64,000 nt of DNA from Pseudoalteromonas sp. A601. Lineage in GTDB: Bacteria; Pseudomonadota; Gammaproteobacteria; Enterobacterales; Alteromonadaceae. The translations under genes and the position numbers were made by a program. Where the stretch lies: contig NZ_MXQF01000005.1 of NCBI RefSeq assembly GCF_002165575.1, positions 62,001 through 126,000 of the forward strand, read 5' to 3'. The notes below the pieces were generated by a model, which saw only the letters and a program-made list of their open reading frames with translations, did no database searches and was not told the DNA's origin. This document shows, one piece after another, positions 39,055 to 52,314 of the stretch; the first letter of the stretch is position 1, and the number at the start of each line of letters is the position of its first letter.

Positions 39055-40347
39055 ATGGCACTTAATACCTGTGTGCATCGCAAGATAGCAATTTTAAGGT
39101 GTGTAACACCTCGGCTTAAATATATCGCGTTTCTCGCTTTGTCACTTTTTACATTTAATGTTTATGCCTTTGAGAAGCAGTTAAACCTTCAAGAGGCAAT
39201 TCAGTGGACGCTTAAACAAAATCCAGAACTTAAAATATTTGATTTCAAGCAAACGGCATTAATTGGACGAGAACAAATCGCAAGTTTAAATCCTGCTTAT
39301 GAACTAGAGCTTGAAGCTGAGAACTTTGCAGGCTCAGGTGAATTTAATACATTCGACAGTGCTGAATTAACAGTCGCTCTATCTTCGGTTATCGAAATGG
39401 GAGATAAACGCTCAGCGCGGATTGGAATTGTTTCAAAATCAAGAACACTACTCACTGCTGAAAAAGAAGTCTCTGCGCTTAATTTAATGGCTCAAGTCAC
39501 TGAGAAGTACGTGGAAGTACTTGCAGCCCAACAAAGAGTTATATTGGCAGAAAATGCTTTGAGCTTAGCACAAGAAACCTTAGAGATTGTATCTCAGCGT
39601 AACCGCGCAGGTGCTACTCCTGAGGCTGAAGTGAAACGCTCAAAAGCAGTTATTGCTCAGGCTAACCTCACCCTTCAATCTGAACAAAAGCGCTTGGAAT
39701 ATCTAAAGCTTTCTTTATCAGCTTACTGGGGAGAAACATCAGTGTCATTCTCTAGAGTAACTGGAGATCTGTTTCAGTTTGGCAATGATAGTGATTTTAG
39801 TAGTCTCTTTGCGAAATTAGAGAAAAACCCTGCTATTCAAGTTTATGCAAGTGAGCAGCGACTAAAAGAGGCCGAGTTACAGTTGGCTAAAACAGAGTCA
39901 ACGGCCAATATCAAATGGTCTGTTGGTGTTAGGCGCTCTCAAGAAGCCAATGATACGGCACTGGTCGCTGGCTTTAGCTTACCTTTGTTTGCTGAAAAGC
40001 GAAATTCTGGCGCAATCGCTAGTGCGCTAGCAGAGCGTGACCAAGTTGCCATAGAGAAAGAGGCGACTAAGTTAAGATTTAGAAATCACTTACTACGAGC
40101 ATACTCCAATAGAAAACAAGCCATATTAACAGCTAATTCATTAAAGCAGTCGGTTATCCCAATGCTTGAAGATGCACTGGAAGATACTCAAGACGCCTAT
40201 CAAAAAGGTCGATATGGATATCTTGATTATGTATCGGCTAGACAAGAGCTGTTAAATGCTCGGCGAACCCTTATTGACGCGGCATCTGCTGCCCTAATTT
40301 ATGGCGCAGAGATAGAAAAACTAACAAACGAAGCGCTGTCACTCTAA
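39055..40347 (+). CDS. TolC/CzcC family outer-membrane efflux protein (system 2)
   Basis: The 430-residue protein has a signal segment (YIAFLALSLFTFNVYAF), then two long-helix outer-membrane-efflux repeats (LNLQEAIQWTLKQNPELK, LEDTQDAYQKGRYGYLDYV). It is the outer-membrane channel of the second RND system, followed by the adaptor and pump genes. AGGA precedes the ATG. Confidence 0.88.
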   Translation: MALNTCVHRKIAILRCVTPRLKYIAFLALSLFTFNVYAFEKQLNLQEAIQWTLKQNPELKIFDFKQTALIGREQIASLNPAYELELEAENFAGSGEFNTFDSAELTVALSSVIEMGDKRSARIGIVSKSRTLLTAEKEVSALNLMAQVTEKYVEVLAAQQRVILAENALSLAQETLEIVSQRNRAGATPEAEVKRSKAVIAQANLTLQSEQKRLEYLKLSLSAYWGETSVSFSRVTGDLFQFGNDSDFSSLFAKLEKNPAIQVYASEQRLKEAELQLAKTESTANIKWSVGVRRSQEANDTALVAGFSLPLFAEKRNSGAIASALAERDQVAIEKEATKLRFRNHLLRAYSNRKQAILTANSLKQSVIPMLEDALEDTQDAYQKGRYGYLDYVSARQELLNARRTLIDAASAALIYGAEIEKLTNEALSL

Positions 40348-40417
40348 ATAAACATCACTTTAAGTTTAATAACAATTTATTGATTCAGTGATTAACTGAA
40401 TCGTTTAGGAATTCAAA

Positions 40418-44453
<4,036 letters not shown>

Positions 44454-44460
44454 AAGCAAA

Positions 44461-44502
44461 AAAGCAGCTTAATTACTAAGTTATGCCTAATTAAGCTGCT
44501 TT
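44461..44502. terminator. Bidirectional terminator between pump and CDF gene
   Basis: A perfect 15-bp stem (AAAGCAGCTTAATTA / TAATTAAGCTGCTTT) with a 12-nt loop and a T run at 44500-44504 lies between the convergent genes ending at 44453 and 44538; the A run on the left serves the minus strand. Confidence 0.9.
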
Positions 44503-44537
44503 TTATATTGTATGCTCCAAAATTTTATTGATAAAAC

Positions 44538-45425
44538 TTACTCTGCTTCATCCCTACAATTTTCATTTAAAAACTCAAACTCTATCGTCGTATGCGATAA
44601 ATGATAGGAAGATAATTTAGCTGCAACCTCTTGTTTAAGCTTAATTAATTCTTTAACGTCAAAGTTGTCACTCAGCTCAAGGTGCGCTGTTAAAACGTGA
44701 CTTTCACCATCCAGTGACCAAAAATGCATATGGTGTATACCATTTACTTCAGGAAATTCAATTAATGACTGCTTAATACGCTCTTGGGTCTCTTTATCGG
44801 GTGCAGCTTGAAGAAAAAGCACCAATGTTGATTTAAGATTTTTGAAAACGTTAAATAAGATAAACAGCGTAAACCCTATTGATAATAGAGGATCTAATAT
44901 CGGCAGTTCAACGAACAACAATACAATAGAGACTATAAGAACGGCAACCCAACCGAGTACATCTTCAAGTAGGTGCCATGTCAGCACTTTTTCATTTAGT
45001 GTTTCACCCGCTTTTAATTTGAATACCGCATAACCATTTACGGCAACACCGAGTATGGCTAGCCCTAACATCCCCTCAACTACAGGCATTTCAGGATTGG
45101 ACAGCTTAGGTATTGCTTCAAATAAAACCCAAATAGAGCCGATAATCAAAACAATACTATTTACCAATGCACCAAAAAGTGTAAGTCGGCGATAACCATA
45201 GCTGAATTTGTCTGATGCTTCTTTATCTGAAAAACGACTTAAAATCCACGCAAAACCTATTGAAAGACTATCACCAAGATCGTGAACGGCATCCGCCATT
45301 ATCGCCGTACTGTTTGTGAGCCAACCACCTATAAATTCGATAATGGTAAATATCACATTAAGGAAAAATGCCCAACCAATCCGGTCGTCTTTACCATGCT
45401 GATGACTGTGACTATGGTTGTGCAT
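44538..45425 (-). CDS. Zinc/cadmium-type cation diffusion facilitator (CzcD/ZitB-like)
   Basis: The 295-residue CDF protein has the His-rich N-terminus (HNHSHSHQHG), metal site helix 2 AVHDLGD (H48-x3-D52), helix 5 HLLEDVLG (HxxxD), and a C-terminal cytosolic domain (HHMHFWSLDGESHVLTAHL). The canonical HxxxD pairs indicate Zn/Cd export from the cytosol by proton antiport. Its start overlaps the end of the broken transglutaminase gene by 14 bp, and both are transcribed from the CadR-type promoter at 46203-46173. Confidence 0.93.
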   Translation of the reverse strand: MHNHSHSHQHGKDDRIGWAFFLNVIFTIIEFIGGWLTNSTAIMADAVHDLGDSLSIGFAWILSRFSDKEASDKFSYGYRRLTLFGALVNSIVLIIGSIWVLFEAIPKLSNPEMPVVEGMLGLAILGVAVNGYAVFKLKAGETLNEKVLTWHLLEDVLGWVAVLIVSIVLLFVELPILDPLLSIGFTLFILFNVFKNLKSTLVLFLQAAPDKETQERIKQSLIEFPEVNGIHHMHFWSLDGESHVLTAHLELSDNFDVKELIKLKQEVAAKLSSYHLSHTTIEFEFLNENCRDEAE

Positions 45426-46166
45426 TTTGTACCTCCAGTACTTTTTTATTTCTTATTTTTGATACATTCATATTAATCAAATGTCGGATCACTCGTTGAT
45501 ACAACCAACGTTTTACACCTGATAGATTAGTACCTTTTTCGAGATAGAACTTATCTGGTGAATCATAAAGCCCAAAGTCGTCATGAATACCTTCTTTTTG
45601 AATATAGGTATCCTCTCCACGCCAATCCGTACCGGGTGAAGATAAGCACTTTGTTGCAACACCATAACCACAAAACTCATCTTTTGCTTGGCTAAATTTC
45701 TGCTGTAGTGAGCTTAAGTATTGCTCATCCAATATAAAGCCCTCTAAGTTTATCCAACGCCCTTCAAAGTAAACTTCTACCCAACTATGAATGATGTATT
45801 TAGGTGCTAACCAAAATACAAGCTTAGGATAGCACCTTTTTATAGTTGCTGATCAATGGTAAAACCTTGGAAACGACACTGGATACCTAGTCCACGCAAT
45901 AGTGCCATTAACAGATTACCCTTAGTATTACATTGTCCATAACCATCTGCTAGCACATCGCTTGCTGAAATATCATCACTCTTGTTATAGCCAAACATTA
46001 TTTCATCTTTTACAAACTGATAAGCGGCACCAATTTTGTTGAAATTATCCAAATTTTTCCACCCTCGTTGATCGATCAGGGATTGGATATCTTTGTGTTC
46101 AAAATTAACGATATTCGTATTGTTTAAATATTTCTCAGTCATTTTTATATATCCCTTTCGTTGCAT
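45412..46166 (-). pseudogene. Broken transglutaminase-like protein gene
   Basis: The N-terminal part (start at 46166, or 46142 for MTEKYLNNTN) carries the catalytic-Cys region DGYGQCNTKGNLLMALLRGL, and the C-terminal part, in another frame, carries the His region IIHSWVEVYFEGRWINLEG. Between them the first frame meets TAA right after TIDQQL (where CAA or similar would give the expected Q), continues in frame KGAI, and then a one-base loss shifts to the frame reading PKLVFWLAPKYIIHSW. So there are two lesions, one nonsense and one frameshift. It is the first gene behind the CadR-type promoter. Confidence 0.85.
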
Positions 46167-46172
46167 ACCTAT

Positions 46173-46203
46173 ACTATAGATCCTATAGTAACTATAGAGT
46201 CAA
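46173..46203 (-). promoter_or_regulatory. MerR/CadR-type promoter, divergent from cadR
   Basis: On the minus strand TTGACT (46203-46198) and TATAGT (46178-46173) are separated by 19 bp. Three CTATAG hexamers lie at 9-bp spacing (46174-46179, 46183-46188, 46192-46197), two of them within the spacer, forming the operator. It drives the transglutaminase remnant and the zinc/cadmium CDF gene. Confidence 0.85.
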
Positions 46204-46220
46204 ATGTCTGGGGGAAATTG

Positions 46221-46610
46221 ATGAAAATAGGCGAATTGTCAAAAAAATCGGGCTGTTCAATACAAACGATTAGATATTATGAAAGAGAAGGATTACTGTT
46301 AAATCCAAACCGTTCAGAAGGTAATTTCAGGCTGTATGATAGTAAAGCACTTAAACAATTGGAATTCGTAAAGCATTGTCGCAGCCTAGATATATCACTC
46401 AATGATATTAAACGTCTTATCGAATTAAAAAATAAGCCAGAAGAAAGCTGCTCTAGCGTTAATGCATTAATTGATCAGCAACTTGCACTAGTGAATAAAC
46501 GTATGAAAGAATTAAGGGCGCTTAAAGCTGAATTACAACAGATGGCAAGTGCTTGTGGTTCAGACAATACAATTGAAGCGTGCGGCATCATCAAATCATT
46601 GGATAGCTAA
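46221..46610 (+). CDS. cadR: Cd(II)/Pb(II)-responsive MerR-family regulator
   Basis: The start is the ATG at 46221 (MKIGELSKKSG), with GGGGGA eight bases upstream; 129 residues. The N-terminal winged helix-turn-helix (CSIQTIRYYEREGLL) and dimerisation helix are typical of MerR proteins, and the metal-binding residues resemble CadR/PbrR: a Cys in the helix (ESCSSVNALIDQQ) and Cys near the C-terminus (ASACGSDNTIEACGIIKSL). The protein bends long-spacer promoters to activate them on metal binding. It is divergent from the promoter at 46173-46203 and the same operator occurs at 37640-37670, so it probably controls both operons. Confidence 0.88.
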   Translation: MKIGELSKKSGCSIQTIRYYEREGLLLNPNRSEGNFRLYDSKALKQLEFVKHCRSLDISLNDIKRLIELKNKPEESCSSVNALIDQQLALVNKRMKELRALKAELQQMASACGSDNTIEACGIIKSLDS

Positions 46611-46652
46611 ACTAAATATAACTTTAGGTTAGTAGTATTCACAAAGGCAATA

Positions 46653-47030
46653 ATGTAAACCATTGGCAAATTAGCACAATCATTAAATTTAAATGTAGAA
46701 ACCATTCGTTTTTATGAACGAGAAGGGCTGATTACACAACCTGAAAAACCAATATCTGGTTATAGACAATATGACGAAACAATAGCAGGACAACTTAGGT
46801 TTATCACAAAAGCCAAAGCGCTCGGCTTTACGTTAAGAGAAATAAAATCGCTAATGTCTATGGACAGCAACTGCACTCAAGTTGAGCTATTAAGCCGACA
46901 AAAGTTAGCAATCATTCGAGACAAAATTAATGACCTTCAACGTTTAGAGAAAGTAATTGTGGATATGACAAATACCTGTATGCAAAACGAAGATCCAACA
47001 CATTGCCCCATAATTGATTCATTAAAATGA
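46653..47030 (+). pseudogene. merR: Inactivated mercury-type merR
   Basis: The frame ATG-TAA at 46653 is followed by an open frame reading TIGKLAQSLNLNVETIRFYE and ending at TGA 47028-47030 (126 codons counting the stop). So codon 2 is a stop, most simply AAA or CAA changed to TAA. The rest is intact and has the MerR mercury ligands: a Cys near residue 80 (SNCTQVELLSRQKL) and the C-x8-C pair (CMQNEDPTHC) near the end. Read-through, or a start at a non-standard codon, could still produce a nearly full-length protein. It lies directly upstream of a mer-type promoter. Confidence 0.8.
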
Positions 47031-47062
47031 TTGACTCCGTACTTATATACGGAGTTTAGAAT
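47031..47062 (+). promoter_or_regulatory. mer operator/promoter
   Basis: TTGACT (47031-47036), a 19-bp spacer and TTAGAA (47056-47061) match the MerR-controlled mer promoter. The spacer contains the perfect dyad ACTCCGTA-N6-TACGGAGT (47034-47055) that matches the MerR operator of classical mer operons. It begins one base after the merR-remnant stop codon. Confidence 0.85.
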
Positions 47063-47091
47063 GATGGTAATATCAACCAATAGACTTTCAA

Positions 47092-47470
47092 ATGATAAAT
47101 AAAATATTAGACAGAGTAGGCTCTAGTGGCGTTTGGCTAGCGGCACGGCCTGCTTCCCTGCATTAAGGTCACTTGCATCGGCATTAGGACTAGGCTTCTT
47201 CTCTCACTTCGAAGGAATAGCTGTAAATACGCTTTTACCTATTTTTGCATCTTTGGAACTATTGGTAAACTTATACAACTGGCACAAAAATAAAAACCAT
47301 ACCAGAGCTGTCTTCAGCATTCTAGGGCCTGTAGCAGTGCTATTAACGCTTTATCCTCTTTGGCTATATGATTGAAGCACATACCTATTTTACTTTGGTA
47401 TTTGCTTAATGGTCGTTATGTCGGTTTTGGATATCGTAAAACCAGTAAGGGAGCAAACATGCAACGTATG
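47092..47470 (+). pseudogene. merC: Decayed merC mercury transporter gene
   Basis: The start frame reads MINKILDRVGSSGVWLAA and then runs off frame; the rest continues in another frame as TACFPALRSLASALGLGFFS and YNWHKN, with a clear MerC likeness (expected Cys-Ala-Ala-Cys region and GLGFxSxFEG). About ten bases seem to be missing near 47143, which removes the first Cys of the CxxC site. The frame then meets TGA at 47373 (LWLYD-stop) where Trp is expected, after which recognisable sequence (STYLFYFGICLM) continues to about 47470. It cannot make working MerC. MerT, MerP and MerA are absent. Confidence 0.8.
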
Positions 47471-47500
47471 GCTAATTGCCGTCGTTGAAACGATTAACGG

Positions 47501-47558
47501 TCAATGTCTGCTTTTCGCTCTTTGCCGAAGTTCGGCTCAGTGCCATAAGCGGACGTTA
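47501..47558 (+). repeat. Dispersed palindromic element, copy A
   Basis: An imperfect palindrome with outer ends TCAATGTCTGCTT and AAGCGGACGTTA around a core that includes GCTCTTTGCCGAAGTTCG. Similar copies lie at 52045-52103 and, inverted, 53191-53250. The surrounding stretch 47471-47802 has no gene; it also contains a short AT-rich run before the defence pair. Confidence 0.75.
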
Positions 47559-47802
47559 GATGATGGTGGGAGTAATACATAAACTCAATGGTAACGACAT
47601 TATTCCTACTTTGATTAAAAAGCCCTGCTAAGGAGTTTTTTATTGTGTGAGATCAAGCTCATGCTTAACCATTAGCTATTTGTTTTATTTAAAAATATTA
47701 TTGTGCTATGGTCAAATTTAGTGGGTAATCAATCAGACAATATATACAAGGAAAGCCAAGCTTAATTCGAAAGAAAAGCTAGGTATTCATAAAGGACTAA
47801 AA

Positions 47803-49911
47803 TTGAAAATATCAAAAATTCAAATCAGAAATTTCAGGTTGTTAAAGGATTTTTCTTTAGATCTTGAAGATGAACTTTCGCTTATTCTCGGTAAGAATAA
47901 CACAGGAAAAACTTCTATATTGACCGCGCTTGATAAGTTTCTTAATCAATCAAGCCGTAGGAGCATTACGCTTGATGACTTCAATGTTGGATTGAAAAAA
48001 GTGTTGCTTCAATACCTTTCTGGTGTCAAAGAACTTCCTATTGAGAACTGTTATCAACCCTTAGGAATAGAACTTAAAGTATATATTGAGTACACAGAGC
48101 AAGATGACTTGTCACAAGTTAGTTCACTGATAATGAGCCTAGACCCCGATGATAATAATATTGTTTTGAAGTTTGAATACAATATTGACCATGAGCAGCT
48201 TATAAAGCTTAAAGATGACTATACCGAACAATCTGAAAAATTTGATAATAATCCTGAATTATTTCTTAAAGAACACCTCGGTGACTATTTTGGCTCAGTA
48301 AAAAAGAAAAGCCTTTTATTCACCGATGAAGCTGTTTTTATTGACCTTGTAAAAGAGAATATTCCCCTCAATGACATCTTATCATTCAACTTTATTAGTG
48401 CCAAAAGAAGTGTGACTAATAAAGATAATGATAAAACCTTATCTCATCAAACGGCTAAGATATATAAGATCTCAGACGAGTCAAATGAACAAATAGATGC
48501 CTCCGAAAAGTTTAAAGAAACCCTTCGAAAGACTGATGATGAGTTAAGTGCAATTTATGCAGATATGTTTGATGGGCTAATTCAGAAGATTAACCAATTT
48601 GGCGGTGTAAATCCTACAGATACCAAACTAAAAGTATCATCAACACTACAACACCGTGATTTACTCGATGGTAATACAACAGTGATGTACTCGCACGATA
48701 CTCATGACCTGCCAGAGCATTATAATGGTTTAGGGTATATGAACTTGATAAGCATGATCTTTGATATTGAAATGGTCATGGGCAAGTTTCGACGTTCACT
48801 AAAGGAAAAACCTGCTGCGATTAATTTGTTTTTTATTGAAGAACCAGAAGCGCACACTCACCCTCAAATGCAATATATCTTTATCAAAAACATTAAAACA
48901 TTATTGAAAGGTAATCGAGAACGCGATGATGGAATAACGATTCAACTTCAAACGGCTATTACAACACACTCATCTCATATTGTTTCTGAATGTGATTTTG
49001 ATGATATTAAGTATTTGCGAAAAAACAACTCAACCTGTGATGTTAAAGCAAAAAACCTGAAATCACTTCAAGATGAGTACAAATCAGAAGATGATGCTGA
49101 AGATATTAAACTGAAAAAAGCTTATAAGTTTTTGAAGCAGTATTTGACTTTAAATCGAGCAGAGCTATTTTTTGCGGACAAAGCTATTTTTATTGAAGGA
49201 GAGACTGAAAAAATATTAGTCCCTGCCATGATGAAAAAAATTGATCAAGAGTTTAGGGCTCCTGATGAAACACCATTATTATCTCAAAATATCTCAATGG
49301 TTGAGGTTGGTGCTTATTCGCAAACATTTGAGAAATTCATCGATTTTATCGGGGTTAAATCATTAGTTATTACTGATATTGATAGTCAATATGTACGAGA
49401 TATTATTAAGGATGGTAATACAAAGAAAGAGACAATTAAATGTAAGCCTTCAGATCCACTCGCTAACCAAACTTCAAATGCATCATTAAAATTTTTCTTC
49501 GGTAATGACGATTTAGCTTTTTACAAAAATTTATCCATTAATCAAAAGTTATTAAGAAAAGATGGTACCCAATGGATTCAAGATCCTGATGGATACTTCC
49601 TAATGGCTTACCAAACAAACGAGGACGGATATCATGGACGTAGCTTTGAAGACGCCTTTTTTAGTTTAAATAAAGATCTATTAGGTAAGAGTGCAGAAGC
49701 TTTTCCTTCATTAACAAAGAGACATTTTGATATTTATGTAGACAGTGACGATGCTTGCCCATTCGACTTTGCTGAAAAAGCAGTAAATAGCAAGCCAACA
49801 TTAGCTATTGAAATATTACTGAATAGCAAAAAAACTGGTGATAATGAATTTAGTAATTGGCAAGTCCCTAGCTATATCAAGGAAGGATTATTATGGCTAC
49901 GCAAGAATTAG
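47803..49911 (+). CDS. gajA: OLD-family ATPase/TOPRIM nuclease, GajA-like (Gabija)
   Basis: The 702-residue protein (TTG start with AAGGA upstream) has an ABC-type ATPase head: Walker A LGKNNTGKTS (29-38), Walker B/D-loop FFIEEPEAHTHPQ near 343-355 and H-loop TTHSSHIV. A TOPRIM nuclease domain follows, with IFIEGETEKILVP near 463 (catalytic Glu) and VITDIDSQ near 523. This is the OLD class 2 layout of GajA, the DNA-nicking subunit of the Gabija anti-phage system. It overlaps the helicase gene by 19 bp. GajA is usually about 580 residues, so this is a long variant. Confidence 0.85.
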   Translation: MKISKIQIRNFRLLKDFSLDLEDELSLILGKNNTGKTSILTALDKFLNQSSRRSITLDDFNVGLKKVLLQYLSGVKELPIENCYQPLGIELKVYIEYTEQDDLSQVSSLIMSLDPDDNNIVLKFEYNIDHEQLIKLKDDYTEQSEKFDNNPELFLKEHLGDYFGSVKKKSLLFTDEAVFIDLVKENIPLNDILSFNFISAKRSVTNKDNDKTLSHQTAKIYKISDESNEQIDASEKFKETLRKTDDELSAIYADMFDGLIQKINQFGGVNPTDTKLKVSSTLQHRDLLDGNTTVMYSHDTHDLPEHYNGLGYMNLISMIFDIEMVMGKFRRSLKEKPAAINLFFIEEPEAHTHPQMQYIFIKNIKTLLKGNRERDDGITIQLQTAITTHSSHIVSECDFDDIKYLRKNNSTCDVKAKNLKSLQDEYKSEDDAEDIKLKKAYKFLKQYLTLNRAELFFADKAIFIEGETEKILVPAMMKKIDQEFRAPDETPLLSQNISMVEVGAYSQTFEKFIDFIGVKSLVITDIDSQYVRDIIKDGNTKKETIKCKPSDPLANQTSNASLKFFFGNDDLAFYKNLSINQKLLRKDGTQWIQDPDGYFLMAYQTNEDGYHGRSFEDAFFSLNKDLLGKSAEAFPSLTKRHFDIYVDSDDACPFDFAEKAVNSKPTLAIEILLNSKKTGDNEFSNWQVPSYIKEGLLWLRKN

Positions 49912-51905
49912 ATATATCGCATCTTACTACTGAATCCCAAAAAGTTATTGGGTTAATAAGACAAGGCTATAGTTTTTTATTAAGCGGTGGTGCTGGTAGC
50001 GGTAAAACCTACTCTCTAGTTGAAATATTAAAAGCCGTTTTAGTTGAAAATCCAACAACATCTATTGCCTGTATTACCTATACGAATGCAGCAGTCGATG
50101 AGATTGAAGAGCGTGTTCAGCATGAACATCTTCATGTTTCGACTATTCATGATTTTTTATGGAGTAATATTAAGCACTTTCAGTGTGAACTGAAGAGTAC
50201 GCTAATTGAATTAATAAATGATGACGAACAGCCCAAAATAAAATCTCCAGATGGAGAGAAAGTCACAAATAATTATTTTGATGATCTTGATGGTGATATT
50301 AAATACAAAGAGTTTGTTAGGATTAAAGATGGTTGTATTTCTCATGATGAGGTGATCATTCTTGCCTGCAAAATGTATGAAAAATATGAAAAACTCTGCA
50401 CTATAACTAAAGATTCATACCCATTTATTCTTGTTGATGAGTATCAAGATACAGATCCTAACGTAGTAAAGTTGTTGCTAGAGAACTTAAATCAATCACC
50501 TAAAAGAAACATTGTTGGTTTTTTTGGTGATGCGATGCAGTCAATTTACGAAGGAAGCGTGGGGAATTTAAATGGAAATACTCAACCTAAACGTATTACC
50601 GCATTAAAAAAGGAACAGAACAAGCAGGGAACTTACTTCTCAGTCATTAATAATTTAAAAGAATATACTTTACTGACACCAACAGTTATAGAGGTCAAAA
50701 AAGTCCAAAACCGACGGAATCCTCAACTTGTTATAGATCTCGCTAACAAAATAAGAACTGATGGCTTAATGCAGGAGCCATCAGAAGATATTAACGCGCC
50801 TAATATGAATGCAGATGGGACAGCAAAACAAGGAAGTGCACTTTTCCTATATTCCAATAACGATGATTTAGGCGCAGTCTGTCATCACTTAGCTTGGGAC
50901 TTTGATAGTTCAATTGAGACCAAAGAACTTAACCTAACTCACAATCTAATTGCAGGAAAAGCAGGTTTTGGTGATTTAATGCGCATTTACGATAAAGATA
51001 AAATTTTAGAATCTATTAAGCGTGTTAAGGGGTATATAAAAAAGAATGATATTAAGATAGATACTGAAGGCAGAACATTTAAGCATGTATATGAGGAGTT
51101 AGGTGGTTTACAAGATGGTACTCCTAATCCACTCGCACCTACCAAAGGCCAAAAAGAATATATAGATGCTAATCCCGATGTTTATGAATTAGCATTAGCG
51201 CAGCCTTATGATGAGATATCAAAACTCTACATTGATAAAGACATGTTGGTTGACGATAAAAAAAATACAGCTGATGATTTAAGTAAGCCTAGTTCTAATC
51301 GAGATGATCTGATCAAGCACTTATTTAAAATTGAGCACTGTATTTATTTGTATAAAGAAAAAAGATTTAATGAGTTTTCAAGAATTACTGATTTCTCAAT
51401 AACATCAGTTGCTGATAAGAAAAACTTAAAAAAATCAATGGAAGAATTGATTAAAGTTGACAATAGATCTATTGACGAAGTTATAGCTCTTGCGAATCAA
51501 CTTAACCTTGTTGTTGAAGATGATAAATTAGAAAGGTTTAAAGTATCTAGAAATTATGTTTATCAGCAAGTATGTCAAATACCTTATCAACAATTTAGAG
51601 GGCTATATCAATACTTAGAAGGCTATACTCCTCTTTCAACACAGCATAAGACTAAGGGTGCAGAGTATCCTAATGTACTTGTCGTTCTAGATAATGGCCA
51701 ATGGAATAGTTATAACTTTAAAAATTTATTTGAAGGAGGAGGAAAAGAAAGTGTACGGCAGAGGACAGAAAAAATATTTTATGTGTGTTGCACACGGGCT
51801 AAAGAAAACCTTGCTGTTTTTTTCCATCAACCTAGTGCAAATGTGATTGCTAAAGCCAGTGAGTGGTTTGGTGCTCACAATATTGTTAATTTGGATGAGA
51901 AATAG
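49893..51905 (+). CDS. gajB: UvrD/Rep-type helicase, GajB-like (Gabija)
   Basis: The 670-residue protein has Walker A GGAGSGKT (32-39), motif Ia ACITYTNAAVDEI, Walker B LVDEYQDTDP near 180, GDAMQSIYEG (motif III), QHKTKGAEYPNVLV (motif V) near 586 and VCCTRAKENL (motif VI) near 632. It is a superfamily 1 helicase like GajB, which pairs with GajA in Gabija to cut phage DNA when nucleotide pools drop. GGAAGG precedes its ATG, inside the gajA end. It is longer than typical GajB (about 500) with insertions between motifs III and V. Confidence 0.85.
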   Translation: MATQELDISHLTTESQKVIGLIRQGYSFLLSGGAGSGKTYSLVEILKAVLVENPTTSIACITYTNAAVDEIEERVQHEHLHVSTIHDFLWSNIKHFQCELKSTLIELINDDEQPKIKSPDGEKVTNNYFDDLDGDIKYKEFVRIKDGCISHDEVIILACKMYEKYEKLCTITKDSYPFILVDEYQDTDPNVVKLLLENLNQSPKRNIVGFFGDAMQSIYEGSVGNLNGNTQPKRITALKKEQNKQGTYFSVINNLKEYTLLTPTVIEVKKVQNRRNPQLVIDLANKIRTDGLMQEPSEDINAPNMNADGTAKQGSALFLYSNNDDLGAVCHHLAWDFDSSIETKELNLTHNLIAGKAGFGDLMRIYDKDKILESIKRVKGYIKKNDIKIDTEGRTFKHVYEELGGLQDGTPNPLAPTKGQKEYIDANPDVYELALAQPYDEISKLYIDKDMLVDDKKNTADDLSKPSSNRDDLIKHLFKIEHCIYLYKEKRFNEFSRITDFSITSVADKKNLKKSMEELIKVDNRSIDEVIALANQLNLVVEDDKLERFKVSRNYVYQQVCQIPYQQFRGLYQYLEGYTPLSTQHKTKGAEYPNVLVVLDNGQWNSYNFKNLFEGGGKESVRQRTEKIFYVCCTRAKENLAVFFHQPSANVIAKASEWFGAHNIVNLDEK

Positions 51906-52314
51906 CAATCTTTTAAAGGGGAAGCAGAATGACCATATTTTATGTTAACCCTGCTTAAATTAGTGTGCTATTACTGGTCATACTTCTATATATGTTTATG
52001 TCAGCTTTCTCTACAAGCTGACATAAACAATAGTTTTTACATTTTCAATGTCCGCTTATCGCTCTTTGCCGAAGTTCGCCTAAGTGCCATGAGCGGGCAT
52101 TAAAGCGTAACTCGTTTCTGCCCCAAAACGTGTTGAGGCGAATGCCTCAAAAGAGCGATTACCGGCCATTGAGGTTGGTTAAATACAATGGAAAACTGTG
52201 ATAGTAATATCTAAAGTTATTTGTTAAAACTATATAGATTATAAAGGCGAGCTTTACATCCGCTCAGATGTGCCCTTCGAACACTAAGAAATGTTAAGCA
52301 TTTAAGGAATAAAT
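51906..52314. other. Gene-free spacer between Gabija pair and TIR gene
   Basis: No gene is seen. The stretch contains palindromic copy B (52045-52103), a small hairpin GAGGCGAATGCCTC near 52135, and ends with AAGGAA before the TTG start of the TIR gene. Confidence 0.6.
52045..52103 (+). repeat. Dispersed palindromic element, copy B
   Basis: Outer ends TCAATGTCCGCTTAT and GAGCGGGCATTAA flank a core with GCTCTTTGCCGAAGTTCG, nearly the same as copy A and in the same orientation. Confidence 0.8.

Noticed and set aside
47501-47558. Integron attC site from the GTTAGAT-like end
   Set aside because: No integrase, no repeated cassette structure, and the paired arms match the dispersed palindrome copies better than attC core sites.
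47803-51905. PARIS or retron defence instead of Gabija
   Set aside because: No reverse transcriptase or DUF4435 gene is present; the OLD-TOPRIM plus UvrD pair fits Gabija.
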